Positions 1 through 5,887 are shown, counted from the stretch's first letter. The stretch: DNA of 6,737 nucleotides from Pseudomonadota bacterium (GCA_025360685.1 JANYBR010000155.1:1-6737), one strand, 5' to 3'. Made by a program: numbers and translations. The notes: generated by a model from the sequence alone, not told the origin.

Positions 1-1635
1 CTCGGGTTCGGTGCCTCGCTGATTTCGATCTTCGCGCGACTGGGCGGCGGCATCTTCACCAAGGGCGCCGACGTCGGTGGCGACATGGTCGGCAAGGTCG
101 AGGCCGGAATTCCCGAAGACGACCCGCGCAATCCAGCCACCATCGCCGACAATGTCGGCGACAATGTCGGCGACTGTGCGGGCATGGCCGCCGACCTGTT
201 CGAAACGTTTGCGGTAACCACCGTTGCAACGATGGTGCTGGCCTCGATCTATTTCGAGGGCGCACTCCGCGACTCGTTGATGCTGTTCCCGCTGGCCATA
301 GCGGGCATGTGCATCGTCACGTCGATCATCGGCACGTTCTTCGTGCGTCTGGGGCCGAGTAAGAACATCATGGGCGCGCTCTACAAGGGCGTGATCGCCA
401 CCGGTGTCCTCTCGCTGATCGGCCTGTGGCCGCTGACGAATTATCTGGTCGGGATGCAAACGGTGCTGACGACCAGTGGCGGTGTGGAGTTTACAGGCCT
501 CAACCTGTTTGAGTGCGGTGTCGTCGGGCTTGCCGTCACGGGCGCGCTTATCTGGATCACCGAATACTACACGGGCACGAACTATCGCCCGGTCCGGGTC
601 ATCGCGGCGGCTTCGGTCACCGGTCACGGTACCAACGTGATCCAGGGTCTTGCCATTTCGATGGAATCCACGGCGCTGCCGGCCATCGTGATCTGCGTTG
701 GCATCATCGCGACCTACCTGCTCGCGGGGCTGTTCGGAATCGCTATCGCGGTGTCGACCATGCTGTCCCTGGCGGGCATGATCGTGGCGCTCGACGCGTT
801 CGGTCCGGTCACCGACAATGCCGGCGGCATCGCCGAAATGGCGGGGCTCGAAGGCGATGTGCGCAAGACCACCGATGCGCTCGACGCCGTTGGCAACACC
901 ACGAAGGCCGTGACGAAGGGCTATGCCATTGGTTCCGCGGGACTTGGCGCACTGGTTCTGTTCGCTGCCTATACGGAGGACTTGAAATACTTCACGGCGC
1001 ATTCCGACACCTACGCGTTCTTTGCCGGTCTTGATCCGACGAAGCTCGACTTCTCGCTCGCCAATCCGTGGGTGGTGGTCGGACTCTTCATCGGCGGCCT
1101 GCTGCCATATCTTTTCGGTGGTATCGCAATGACGGCCGTAGGACGTGCGGCCAGTGCCGTGGTGGAAGAGGTGCGCCGGCAGTTTAAGGAAATGCCTGGC
1201 ATCATGAAGGGCACGCAAAAACCGGACTACGCACGGGCGGTGGATCTGCTGACCAAGGCCGCAATCCGCGAGATGGTGGTCCCGTCCATGTTACCGGTGC
1301 TTTCGCCGGTGGCGCTGTTCCTGATTGTCGACTTCGTTGCCGGCAAGACCGAGGCGTTCAACGCTCTGGGAGCCATGCTTCTCGGAGTCATCGTGACGGG
1401 CCTGTTCGTCGCCATCTCGATGACGTCCGGTGGTGGCGCATGGGATAACGCGAAAAAGTTCATTGAAGACGGCCACTATGGCGGCAAGGGCTCGGACGCC
1501 CACAAGGCCGCGGTGACCGGCGACACTGTCGGCGATCCGTACAAGGATACGGCGGGTCCGGCGGTCAATCCGATGATCAAGATCACAAACATCGTCGCGC
1601 TTCTTCTGCTCGCGACTTTGGCGCGCCTGTTCTAG
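1..1635 (+). CDS. hppA: Membrane-bound proton-translocating pyrophosphatase, K+-independent type (5' partial)
   Basis: This integral inner-membrane enzyme hydrolyses pyrophosphate and pumps protons. The reading frame is open from base 1, so the true start lies upstream; 544 residues are visible against about 700 for the family, and roughly the first 150-160 are missing. An ATG at position 85 is internal and not the start. Fragment residues 24-34 give the DX7KXE substrate motif (D24, K32, E34), and D50/D54/D58 form the DX3DX3D pyrophosphate/Mg site in the repeated DNVG segment. A further acidic cluster (DTVGDPYKD, from about position 1522) lies near the C-terminus. Many hydrophobic segments fit a multi-helix pump. 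The GNTTKAVT segment has Lys at 904-906 and Thr at 913-915, the pair known to mark K+-independent H+-PPases. The gene ends with TAG just before a strong terminator, so it closes its own transcription unit. Identity is very secure; ion specificity is inferred from family motifs. Confidence 0.97.
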   Translation, partial: LGFGASLISIFARLGGGIFTKGADVGGDMVGKVEAGIPEDDPRNPATIADNVGDNVGDCAGMAADLFETFAVTTVATMVLASIYFEGALRDSLMLFPLAIAGMCIVTSIIGTFFVRLGPSKNIMGALYKGVIATGVLSLIGLWPLTNYLVGMQTVLTTSGGVEFTGLNLFECGVVGLAVTGALIWITEYYTGTNYRPVRVIAAASVTGHGTNVIQGLAISMESTALPAIVICVGIIATYLLAGLFGIAIAVSTMLSLAGMIVALDAFGPVTDNAGGIAEMAGLEGDVRKTTDALDAVGNTTKAVTKGYAIGSAGLGALVLFAAYTEDLKYFTAHSDTYAFFAGLDPTKLDFSLANPWVVVGLFIGGLLPYLFGGIAMTAVGRAASAVVEEVRRQFKEMPGIMKGTQKPDYARAVDLLTKAAIREMVVPSMLPVLSPVALFLIVDFVAGKTEAFNALGAMLLGVIVTGLFVAISMTSGGGAWDNAKKFIEDGHYGGKGSDAHKAAVTGDTVGDPYKDTAGPAVNPMIKITNIVALLLLATLARLF

Positions 1636-1664
1636 TCCGCGAGGCGGTTGGCGCTTGGGTCAAG

Positions 1665-1699
1665 AAAAAAACGCGCGGAACGAAGGTTCCGCGCGTTTT
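1665..1699. terminator. Bidirectional rho-independent terminator between hppA and bamE
   Basis: A perfect 10-bp GC-rich inverted repeat (CGCGCGGAAC at 1672-1681, GTTCCGCGCG at 1686-1695) closes on a GAAG tetraloop. Seven A residues precede it (1665-1671) and four T residues follow it (1696-1699), so either strand's transcript ends in a hairpin plus U-tract; the U-tract is longer for the - strand. It sits between two convergent genes, 29 bases after the hppA stop and 11 bases beyond the bamE stop, and would serve both. Confidence 0.93.
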
Positions 1700-1710
1700 G
1701 CAATGTCGTC

Positions 1711-2208
1711 CTACGGATAACCGCCTCCGCCGCCGCCTCCACCGGGCGGACCGCCGCCGCCACCGGGATTTGGTGTGCCCTGTGCGCCGCCTAGCGGTAC
1801 GCCCGGCGTTGCGTTGAACAGTTGTTGCAGGAATGTGAGTTCCTTGCCCTTGGTCGGAGTTTCTCGCGTTTCGAACGCGACCACGTGTCCGTCGCGCAGC
1901 GAGTAGTGCTTGACGTCCGTGACCTTGCCTTCCTTGTCGAAATAAACCGCCAGAATGGCGCGTGACTGGACGGTCGGTCGGAAGAACGCAATTTCCTTCT
2001 CGATGCTCGAGATATAATACCAGGCATCGGCGTTGAAGGTTGCCTCGGTAGAGGGAAACCCAAGCCGCTGCTGCACGCTGGTCTTGGTGTCCTTGCCGAC
2101 GCCAATGGCGGATTCGGCGGCCGGGTCGGCCAGATAGCCCCTGTTGTTCGTCACTGGGGTGCAGCCCATGACGAAGATGGCGGTGAGGGCCAGAACCATT
2201 TTACGCAT
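1711..2208 (-). CDS. bamE: Outer-membrane assembly lipoprotein, BamE/SmpA/OmlA family, with polyglycine C-terminus
   Basis: This is a probable accessory lipoprotein of the BAM complex, which folds beta-barrel proteins into the outer membrane. I chose the ATG at 2206-2208, giving 165 residues, because it begins a lipoprotein signal peptide (MRK, hydrophobic stretch, lipobox VMGC with Cys16) and has a GAGGA ribosome-binding site 8 bases upstream. The frame stays open for 101 more codons upstream, but these cross the divergent intergenic region and the next gene. Thr at +2 after the cysteine is compatible with outer-membrane sorting. Residues about 36-101 match the SmpA/OmlA fold: the VGKDTKTSVQQRLGFPS helix region, then the WYYIS strand and the FDKEGKVTDVKHY strand. 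The TPTKGKELTFLQQLF segment (118-131) is typical of alphaproteobacterial members. The tail beyond about residue 147 has 13 glycines with a few prolines and ends GGYP. The gene is monocistronic between its own promoter and the shared terminator. Confidence 0.88.
   Translation of the reverse strand: MRKMVLALTAIFVMGCTPVTNNRGYLADPAAESAIGVGKDTKTSVQQRLGFPSTEATFNADAWYYISSIEKEIAFFRPTVQSRAILAVYFDKEGKVTDVKHYSLRDGHVVAFETRETPTKGKELTFLQQLFNATPGVPLGGAQGTPNPGGGGGPPGGGGGGGGYP
1720..1767 (-). repeat. GGN-codon low-complexity tract encoding the BamE glycine-rich tail
   Basis: On the - strand this tract is almost entirely GGN codons: eight glycines (1720-1743) and five glycines (1750-1764), with CCN proline codons between and before them. 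Codons vary among GGC, GGT and GGA, so this is not a pure trinucleotide repeat, although it is prone to slippage. No longer repeat unit is visible. Confidence 0.7.
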
Positions 2209-2249
2209 GCACAACGTCCTCAAACCGGATAAATCCCACCCGCCGCGAT

Positions 2250-2278
2250 GTGCTAGCCTCAGGGCGGCGCGCTGGCAA
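2250..2278 (-). promoter_or_regulatory. Candidate sigma70-type promoter for bamE
   Basis: Read on the - strand, a TTGCCA -35 element (2278-2273) is followed after exactly 17 bases by a TAGCAC -10 element (2255-2250). Initiation would fall near 2243 and leave a leader of about 35 bases. The -35 is good and the -10 is weak. It is placed sensibly in a short divergent region. This is pattern recognition only. Confidence 0.4.
2251..2259 (+). promoter_or_regulatory. Candidate extended -10 promoter for the chaperone-yceD unit
   Basis: The + strand reads TGC-TAGCCT, an extended -10 form (TG, one base, then a hexamer with T, A and final T conserved). No good -35 lies 16-18 bases upstream. Initiation would be near 2266, about 39 bases before the ATG at 2305. 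The element shares the GCTAGC palindrome (2252-2257) with the -10 of the opposite promoter. Support is weak apart from its location. Confidence 0.3.
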
Positions 2279-2304
2279 GACCGACCGTTTCGGAGATAAT
2301 TTTT

Positions 2305-2826
2305 ATGCTGAACGCCCTGCGCCGCAATTCTGACCGGACCCGGCTGGTTCGCTCGCTTTACACCATGCTGACGACCCAATCCCGGCGGCCCGAATTTTTT
2401 TGCGACTTTGGGGTGGCCGATACAATTGACGGCCGATTTGACCTGGTGGCGTTGCATGCCTGGCTGATCTTCAGGCGTCTGCATTCGGCTGGTCTGGCTG
2501 ACGTGGCGCACGCACTATCCGATGCGATCTTTGTCGGGTTCGATGAGGGTTTGCGCGATCTTGGCGCCGGCGACATGGGCATGGGCCGAAAGATCAAGCA
2601 GCTGGGCGAGGCCTTCAATGGCAGAATTCAGGCCTATGAAGCAGCAGCCAGTGAGACAGCATTGGCCGCGGCGATACTTCGCAATGTCTATCGCGGCAAT
2701 ACAGACCGGCAGTCTGACGCTTTGTCTGTGGCCCGTTACGCCAGCGCAGCCGAAATTCGACTTTTGGCCTGCGATCCATCGTCCGGCGCGCTTGATTTTG
2801 GACCGCCGCCAAAACGTCAGGCATGA
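2305..2826 (+). CDS. Ubiquinol-cytochrome c chaperone family protein (Cbp3/UQCC1-like)
   Basis: The 173-residue product matches the ubiquinol-cytochrome c chaperone family, whose yeast member Cbp3 and human member UQCC1 help synthesis and assembly of cytochrome b of the bc1 complex. The bacterial role is presumed similar but is less established. Recognisable blocks are the FFCDFGVADTIDGRFDLVALHAWL segment (31-54) and LRDLGAGDMGMGRKIKQL (83-100) followed by EAFNGRIQAYEAA (102-114), which make up the alpha-helical core. There is no signal peptide or membrane segment, so the protein is probably cytoplasmic or peripheral to the inner membrane. The ATG at 2305 has a GGAG ribosome-binding site 9 bases upstream. 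Length is normal for bacterial members. The stop codon overlaps the yceD start by four bases (ATGA), so the two are co-translated. No bc1 structural gene is in the window. Family assignment is secure; the exact substrate is inferred. Confidence 0.87.
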   Translation: MLNALRRNSDRTRLVRSLYTMLTTQSRRPEFFCDFGVADTIDGRFDLVALHAWLIFRRLHSAGLADVAHALSDAIFVGFDEGLRDLGAGDMGMGRKIKQLGEAFNGRIQAYEAAASETALAAAILRNVYRGNTDRQSDALSVARYASAAEIRLLACDPSSGALDFGPPPKRQA

Positions 2827-3359
2827 CCATGTCCAGCGAGCCTATACCTCTCGAACGAATCTATAACCTCGGCCGGCTCGGCAGCGCCGGCGACGAGGTC
2901 GTCGTGTCCGCGAACACAGCGGAGCTGGTGCAACTTGCCCACTGGGGCTCGGTGCGCTCGGTAGAATCGTTTTCAGCAAAAATTGACCTGAGACGGTTGT
3001 CTTCGTCGCGTTTTTCCTACGACGCTGTACTTCAGACGGAAATCGTCCAGGACTGTGTGGTTACACTGGAGCCTGTTCGGTCAGTTCTAAAGCGACGGAC
3101 ACGGCGCGAATTGCATCTTGCGGAGACGTCGCGCTTTCCGGCCGATGGAGACGTTGTCGTAGACCCGGTCTCGGACGACGACGATGTCCGCGAAGAGATC
3201 GCGAGTCTGCACTACGACCTCGCCGCCCCCCTGCTGGAGGAGTTGGTTCTGGCCATCGACCCCTATCCACGAGCGCCCGGGGTAGCCTTCGCTGCGCCAC
3301 CCGATCCTGCCACGAAGCCGGAAAGCCCGTTCGCGGTCCTGAAGAACCTCAAGAAATAG
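2823..3359 (+). CDS. yceD: YceD family protein (DUF177), 23S rRNA accumulation protein
   Basis: This is a 178-residue member of the YceD/DUF177 family, found next to rpmF across bacteria and linked to normal 23S rRNA levels; its biochemistry is poorly defined. The marks are Cys78 followed by VVTLEPV (79-85), an acidic stretch DDDD (118-121), the LVLAIDPYPRAPG block (141-153) and the closing PFAVLKNLKK (169-178), all standard in alphaproteobacterial members. It lacks a signal peptide and should be cytoplasmic. The first ATG (2823) overlaps the upstream stop as ATGA. A second in-frame ATG at 2829 lies 7 bases after AGG (2819-2821), a better ribosome-binding distance, so the protein may begin two residues later as MSSEP. 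It is followed by 205 bases without a gene and then rpmF, its usual partner. Family identity is secure. Confidence 0.9.
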   Translation: MTMSSEPIPLERIYNLGRLGSAGDEVVVSANTAELVQLAHWGSVRSVESFSAKIDLRRLSSSRFSYDAVLQTEIVQDCVVTLEPVRSVLKRRTRRELHLAETSRFPADGDVVVDPVSDDDDVREEIASLHYDLAAPLLEELVLAIDPYPRAPGVAFAAPPDPATKPESPFAVLKNLKK

Positions 3360-3564
3360 GCCTAACCCGCAAAAATCCGGGGCCAACCCGGCTTGAATCC
3401 AGCAGGGATTTCCTGCTAGGTCCGCCCCTTGTTTTGCCCGCCCGCTCAAAAGGTTCGCGCATAACAGTGCGCAGCGCCTGACGATTCGATCTGCGGCAAA
3501 ATGGTAAACTGACGCGCGGCCGCAAGAATCATTCGGTCGGTCGTGCTTGAAGGAGTTACCCGCG
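3360..3564 (+). other. 205-bp intergenic region / rpmF leader with several short hairpins
   Basis: No gene is supported here. Three short inverted repeats can be drawn: CCGGG/CCCGG (3377-3381 with 3387-3391), AGCAGG/CCTGCT (3401-3406 with 3412-3417, extendable by two C-G pairs across a bulged A3418), and GCGCA/TGCGC (3457-3461 with 3468-3472). None is directly followed by a T-run, so none is a standard intrinsic terminator, although TTGTTTT lies at 3429-3435, 11 bases after the second one. The region is long for an operon spacer in this otherwise compact cluster and probably holds the rpmF promoter and possibly leader control. Confidence 0.45.
3502..3510 (+). promoter_or_regulatory. Candidate extended -10 promoter for rpmF-plsX-fabH
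   Basis: TGG-TAAACT is an extended -10 motif with four of six hexamer matches to TATAAT. No convincing -35 is seen at 16-18 bases upstream. Initiation would be near 3517, giving a leader of about 48 bases before the rpmF ATG. This is a weak prediction, favoured by the AT-rich pocket in a GC-rich region and by the large gap after yceD. Confidence 0.3.
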
Positions 3565-3744
3565 ATGGCGGTACCAAAAAGAAAGACGTCACCTTCGCGG
3601 CGCAATATGCGCCGGTCGCATCATCGCCTGGCTCCGGCCGGCCACAATGAATGCCCCAACTGCGGCGAGCAGAAGCGCCCGCACCATGTATGCGGCGCGT
3701 GCGGCCACTATGATGGCCGTGAAGTGGCCAAGACCGAAGCCTGA
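3565..3744 (+). CDS. rpmF: Large ribosomal subunit protein bL32 (zinc-ribbon form)
   Basis: This 59-residue protein is ribosomal protein L32 of the 50S subunit. It begins with the family signature MAVPKRKTSPSRRNMRRSHH and is rich in Arg and Lys. Four cysteines (C30, C33, C43, C46), arranged as two CxxC pairs around RPHHV, form a zinc ribbon, so this is the zinc-binding form and not the cysteine-free form seen in many Rhizobiales and Caulobacterales. The ATG at 3565 is chosen because AAGGAG (3550-3555) sits 9 bases upstream and the product then starts MAVPK like its relatives; a TTG six codons earlier would overlap that site. It is followed 41 bases later by plsX, the conserved rpmF-plsX pairing that couples ribosome and lipid synthesis. 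Identity is secure. Confidence 0.97.
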   Translation: MAVPKRKTSPSRRNMRRSHHRLAPAGHNECPNCGEQKRPHHVCGACGHYDGREVAKTEA

Positions 3745-3785
3745 TTGCGCAAGGTTGAAAGACGGACCGTGGCAGCGAGGCAATT

Positions 3786-4829
3786 GTGGCCCGCGATTTG
3801 ACTGTCTCGATTGATGCAATGGGCGGCGACGCTGGTCCTGCCATTGTCGTGGCTGCGCTCGCGCGTTCCGTGCTGCGCCATCCCGCAGTCCGGTTCATCC
3901 TTCACGGCGACGAGGCAGAACTGAAACCCCTGCTGGCGCGGCGCAGCAAGCTCGCGGAGAAGGTTGCCATCCAGCACACCACCGAGCGGGTGCGCATGGA
4001 GGAAAAACCCAGCCTCGCGCTTCGCCGCGGCCGCAACACGAGCATGTGGCGCGCGATCGAGTCGGTGAAGAAGAAGGAAGCCGAAGTCGCGGTGTCGGCC
4101 GGCAATACGGGCGCGTTGATGGCGATGTCGATGTTCCAGCTCGGTACTCTCGAAGGCATTTCACGTCCGGCGATTGCGGCATTGTGGCCGACCAAACGCG
4201 GCCAGTCCGTCGTCCTCGACGTGGGCGCGAATGTTGTGGTCACCGCCGAGCAGTTGGTCGATTTCGCCGTGATGGGGGAGGCCTTTGCGCGCGCGATTCT
4301 GGGCTTGGAGCGGCCGACCGTTGGCATTCTGAACGTCGGCTCCGAGGATGTGAAAGGTAACGACTCGGTGAAGGGTGCCGCGCACATCCTGCGCAACAAC
4401 TCGTCGCTGCCGATTGAATTTGCGGGGTTCGTCGAAGGCGACGATATCGCTGAGGGAACAGTTGACGTCGTCGTGACAGATGGATTTACCGGCAACGTCG
4501 CACTCAAGACCGCCGAAGGTACCGCCAAGCTGGTGACGCATTTCCTGCGCAGTGCGTTGCGGCGCTCTTTTCTGGGGCGTCTGGGCGGATTTTTTGCCGG
4601 GGGTGCGCTCAATATCCTGCGCCGCAAACTCGATCCCCGCGCCTCCAACGGCGGGATATTCCTCGGCCTGGATGGCGTGGTCGTGAAGAGCCACGGCGGC
4701 ACGGACGAGCTCGGCTTCGCCAGCGCTCTCGACATGGCAATCGCAATGGTGCGGGCAGGGGTTGTGGCCAAGATCATCGACGATCGACGCGGCATACATT
4801 CTGTCGAGCCGGAGGCGGCCGCCTCGTGA
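3786..4829 (+). CDS. plsX: Phosphate acyltransferase PlsX (acyl-ACP:phosphate acyltransferase)
   Basis: PlsX converts long-chain acyl-ACP and phosphate into acyl-phosphate, which PlsY uses to acylate glycerol-3-phosphate at the start of phospholipid synthesis; it is a peripheral protein of the inner membrane. The 347-residue product has the expected length. Motifs are DAMGGD (10-15), VSAGNTGALM (103-112), LDVGAN (144-149), NVGSEDVKGND (183-193), TDGFTGNVALKTAEG (231-245) and KSHGGTDELG (301-310). The segment RRSFLGRLGGFFAGGALNIL (259-278) is basic and hydrophobic, consistent with membrane association. The start is GTG at 3786, with GAGG (3777-3780) five bases upstream, giving MARDLTVSIDAMGGD as in relatives; the nearest upstream GTG is out of frame. 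The stop overlaps the fabH start by four bases (GTGA), so the two are probably translationally coupled. Confidence 0.97.
   Translation: MARDLTVSIDAMGGDAGPAIVVAALARSVLRHPAVRFILHGDEAELKPLLARRSKLAEKVAIQHTTERVRMEEKPSLALRRGRNTSMWRAIESVKKKEAEVAVSAGNTGALMAMSMFQLGTLEGISRPAIAALWPTKRGQSVVLDVGANVVVTAEQLVDFAVMGEAFARAILGLERPTVGILNVGSEDVKGNDSVKGAAHILRNNSSLPIEFAGFVEGDDIAEGTVDVVVTDGFTGNVALKTAEGTAKLVTHFLRSALRRSFLGRLGGFFAGGALNILRRKLDPRASNGGIFLGLDGVVVKSHGGTDELGFASALDMAIAMVRAGVVAKIIDDRRGIHSVEPEAAAS
4812..4825. promoter_or_regulatory. 14-bp perfect palindrome covering the fabH ribosome-binding site
   Basis: GAGGCGGCCGCCTC is a perfect palindrome ending at the base before the fabH GTG. In RNA it can fold as GAGGC (4812-4816) paired with GCCTC (4821-4825) around a GGCC loop. 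It includes four of the five bases of the GGAGG ribosome-binding site (4811-4815), so the folded form would hide it. It lies inside the last plsX codons, where a translating ribosome would open it. The palindrome is directly visible; the regulatory role is inference. Confidence 0.5.
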
Positions 4830-5797
4830 TCCGATCCCAAATCATGGGCTGCGGCGCGTTTCTGCCGCGCACCATCCTCACCAATGCAGAACTCGCCAAG
4901 CGGGTCGACACCAGCGACGATTGGATTCGCGAACGCACCGGCATCCGGCAGCGCCATATCGTTGCCAAGGGCGAGAAGACTTCGGACCTGGCGTTGCATG
5001 CGGCGCGCGGCGCTCTCACGCAGGCCGGAATTGGCGTCGATGAGCTGGATCTCGTCATCGTCGCGACCACCACACCAGACGAAACATTTCCCGCTACCGC
5101 GACGACGTTGCAGGCACGGCTCGGCATGACCCGCGGCGCGGCGTTCGACGTCCAGGCTGTCTGCTCGGGCTTCATCTACGGCATGGCGGTCGCCGACAGT
5201 TTCATCAAGACCGGACAGGCGAAGACCGTGCTGTTGGTCGGCGCGGAGTCGATGAGTCGCCTGCTGGACTGGAGCGACCGCGCTACGTGCGTACTGTTCG
5301 GTGACGGCGCCGGCGCGGTGGTGCTCCAGGCCAAGCAAGGCAAGGGCAACAGCTCGGATCGGGGCGTGCTCAACACGAAGCTCTATTCGGACGGACGCCT
5401 GCACGATCTGCTCTATGTCGACGGTGGGCCGTCATCGACCCAGACGACCGGCCATCTGCGCATGCAGGGCAAGGAAGTTTTCCGCCATGCGGTGACGAAC
5501 ATCTCCGCTGCGATCGTTGCCTCGGTCGAGGAGGCTGGAGCCGCCATAACAGACATCGACTGGTTTGTTCCCCATCAGGCCAACCAGCGCATCCTGGACG
5601 GCACGGCACGCAAGCTGGGTATCCCGACGGATCGCGTGGTTTCGACCGTCGCCCTGCATGGAAATACCTCGGCCGCTTCGGTACCCCTCGCATTGGCCAC
5701 CGCCGTGGCCGACGGGCGAATCAAGCAGGGGCAGTTGGTGCTTCTGGAGGCCATGGGAGGCGGGTTCACTTGGGGGGCCAGCCTCATCCGCTGGTAA
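4826..5797 (+). CDS. fabH: Beta-ketoacyl-ACP synthase III (FabH)
   Basis: FabH starts type II fatty-acid synthesis by condensing an acyl-CoA, usually acetyl-CoA, with malonyl-ACP in the cytoplasm. The 323-residue length matches the family. The catalytic triad is visible: Cys113 in VQAVCSGF, His250 in VPHQAN and Asn280 in ALHGNTSAAS. Other marks are DDWIRERTGIRQR (31-43), LVGAESMSR (137-145), FGDGAGAVVL (158-167) and the C-terminal GGGFTWGASLIRW. The GTG at 4826 gives the usual MIRSxIxGCGxxLP beginning; a later ATG at 4844 would lose the first strand. GGAGG at 4811-4815 is 10 bases upstream but lies in a palindrome, and the start overlaps the plsX stop by four bases. Unlike in E. coli, the next gene is ihfA and not fabD, the arrangement common in alphaproteobacteria. 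Confidence 0.97.
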   Translation: MIRSQIMGCGAFLPRTILTNAELAKRVDTSDDWIRERTGIRQRHIVAKGEKTSDLALHAARGALTQAGIGVDELDLVIVATTTPDETFPATATTLQARLGMTRGAAFDVQAVCSGFIYGMAVADSFIKTGQAKTVLLVGAESMSRLLDWSDRATCVLFGDGAGAVVLQAKQGKGNSSDRGVLNTKLYSDGRLHDLLYVDGGPSSTQTTGHLRMQGKEVFRHAVTNISAAIVASVEEAGAAITDIDWFVPHQANQRILDGTARKLGIPTDRVVSTVALHGNTSAASVPLALATAVADGRIKQGQLVLLEAMGGGFTWGASLIRW

Positions 5798-5833
5798 TCC
5801 ACCGCTTTAGCAGCGGCGTCTATCCCGTTGATG

Positions 5834-5862
5834 TTGACCCGATATTTGCGCACCCCTAACGT
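5834..5862 (+). promoter_or_regulatory. Candidate sigma70-type promoter for ihfA-merR
   Basis: TTGACC (5834-5839) matches the -35 consensus at five of six positions and is followed after exactly 17 bases by TAACGT (5857-5862), which keeps the key T, A and final T of a -10. Transcription would start near 5869, leaving a leader of about 19 bases with the AGGGAG ribosome-binding site at 5874-5879. The 90-base gap in an otherwise compact cluster supports an independent promoter for ihfA. It is unverified. Confidence 0.45.
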
Positions 5863-5887
5863 CGGTTAAGCTTAGGGAGTCGCCCCC

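Noticed and set aside
148..174. Tandem 12-base repeat (GACAATGTCGGC twice) in hppA
   Set aside because: It encodes the conserved DNVGDNVGD pyrophosphate-binding motif of the whole family, so it is protein constraint and not a DNA repeat element.
2209..2511. 101-codon N-terminal extension of the bamE frame
   Set aside because: It would place a lipoprotein signal peptide mid-protein, overlaps the divergent chaperone gene, and is unlike any envelope protein. The ATG at 2208 has a good ribosome-binding site and a lipobox.
3516..3523. GCGGCCGC palindrome upstream of rpmF
   Set aside because: An 8-base GC palindrome is common by chance in DNA of this composition, and nothing around it suggests a function. 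It was considered because a similar core lies in the fabH palindrome.
3902..5404. 500-codon open frame on the - strand opposite plsX and fabH
   Set aside because: It lies wholly antisense to two genes with complete catalytic motifs, shows no recognisable domain, and crosses the plsX/fabH junction. Long antisense frames are expected in GC-rich codon usage.
5802..5816. CCGCT/AGCGG hairpin after fabH as a terminator
   Set aside because: The stem is only 5 bp and no T-run follows, so it is not a credible intrinsic terminator.
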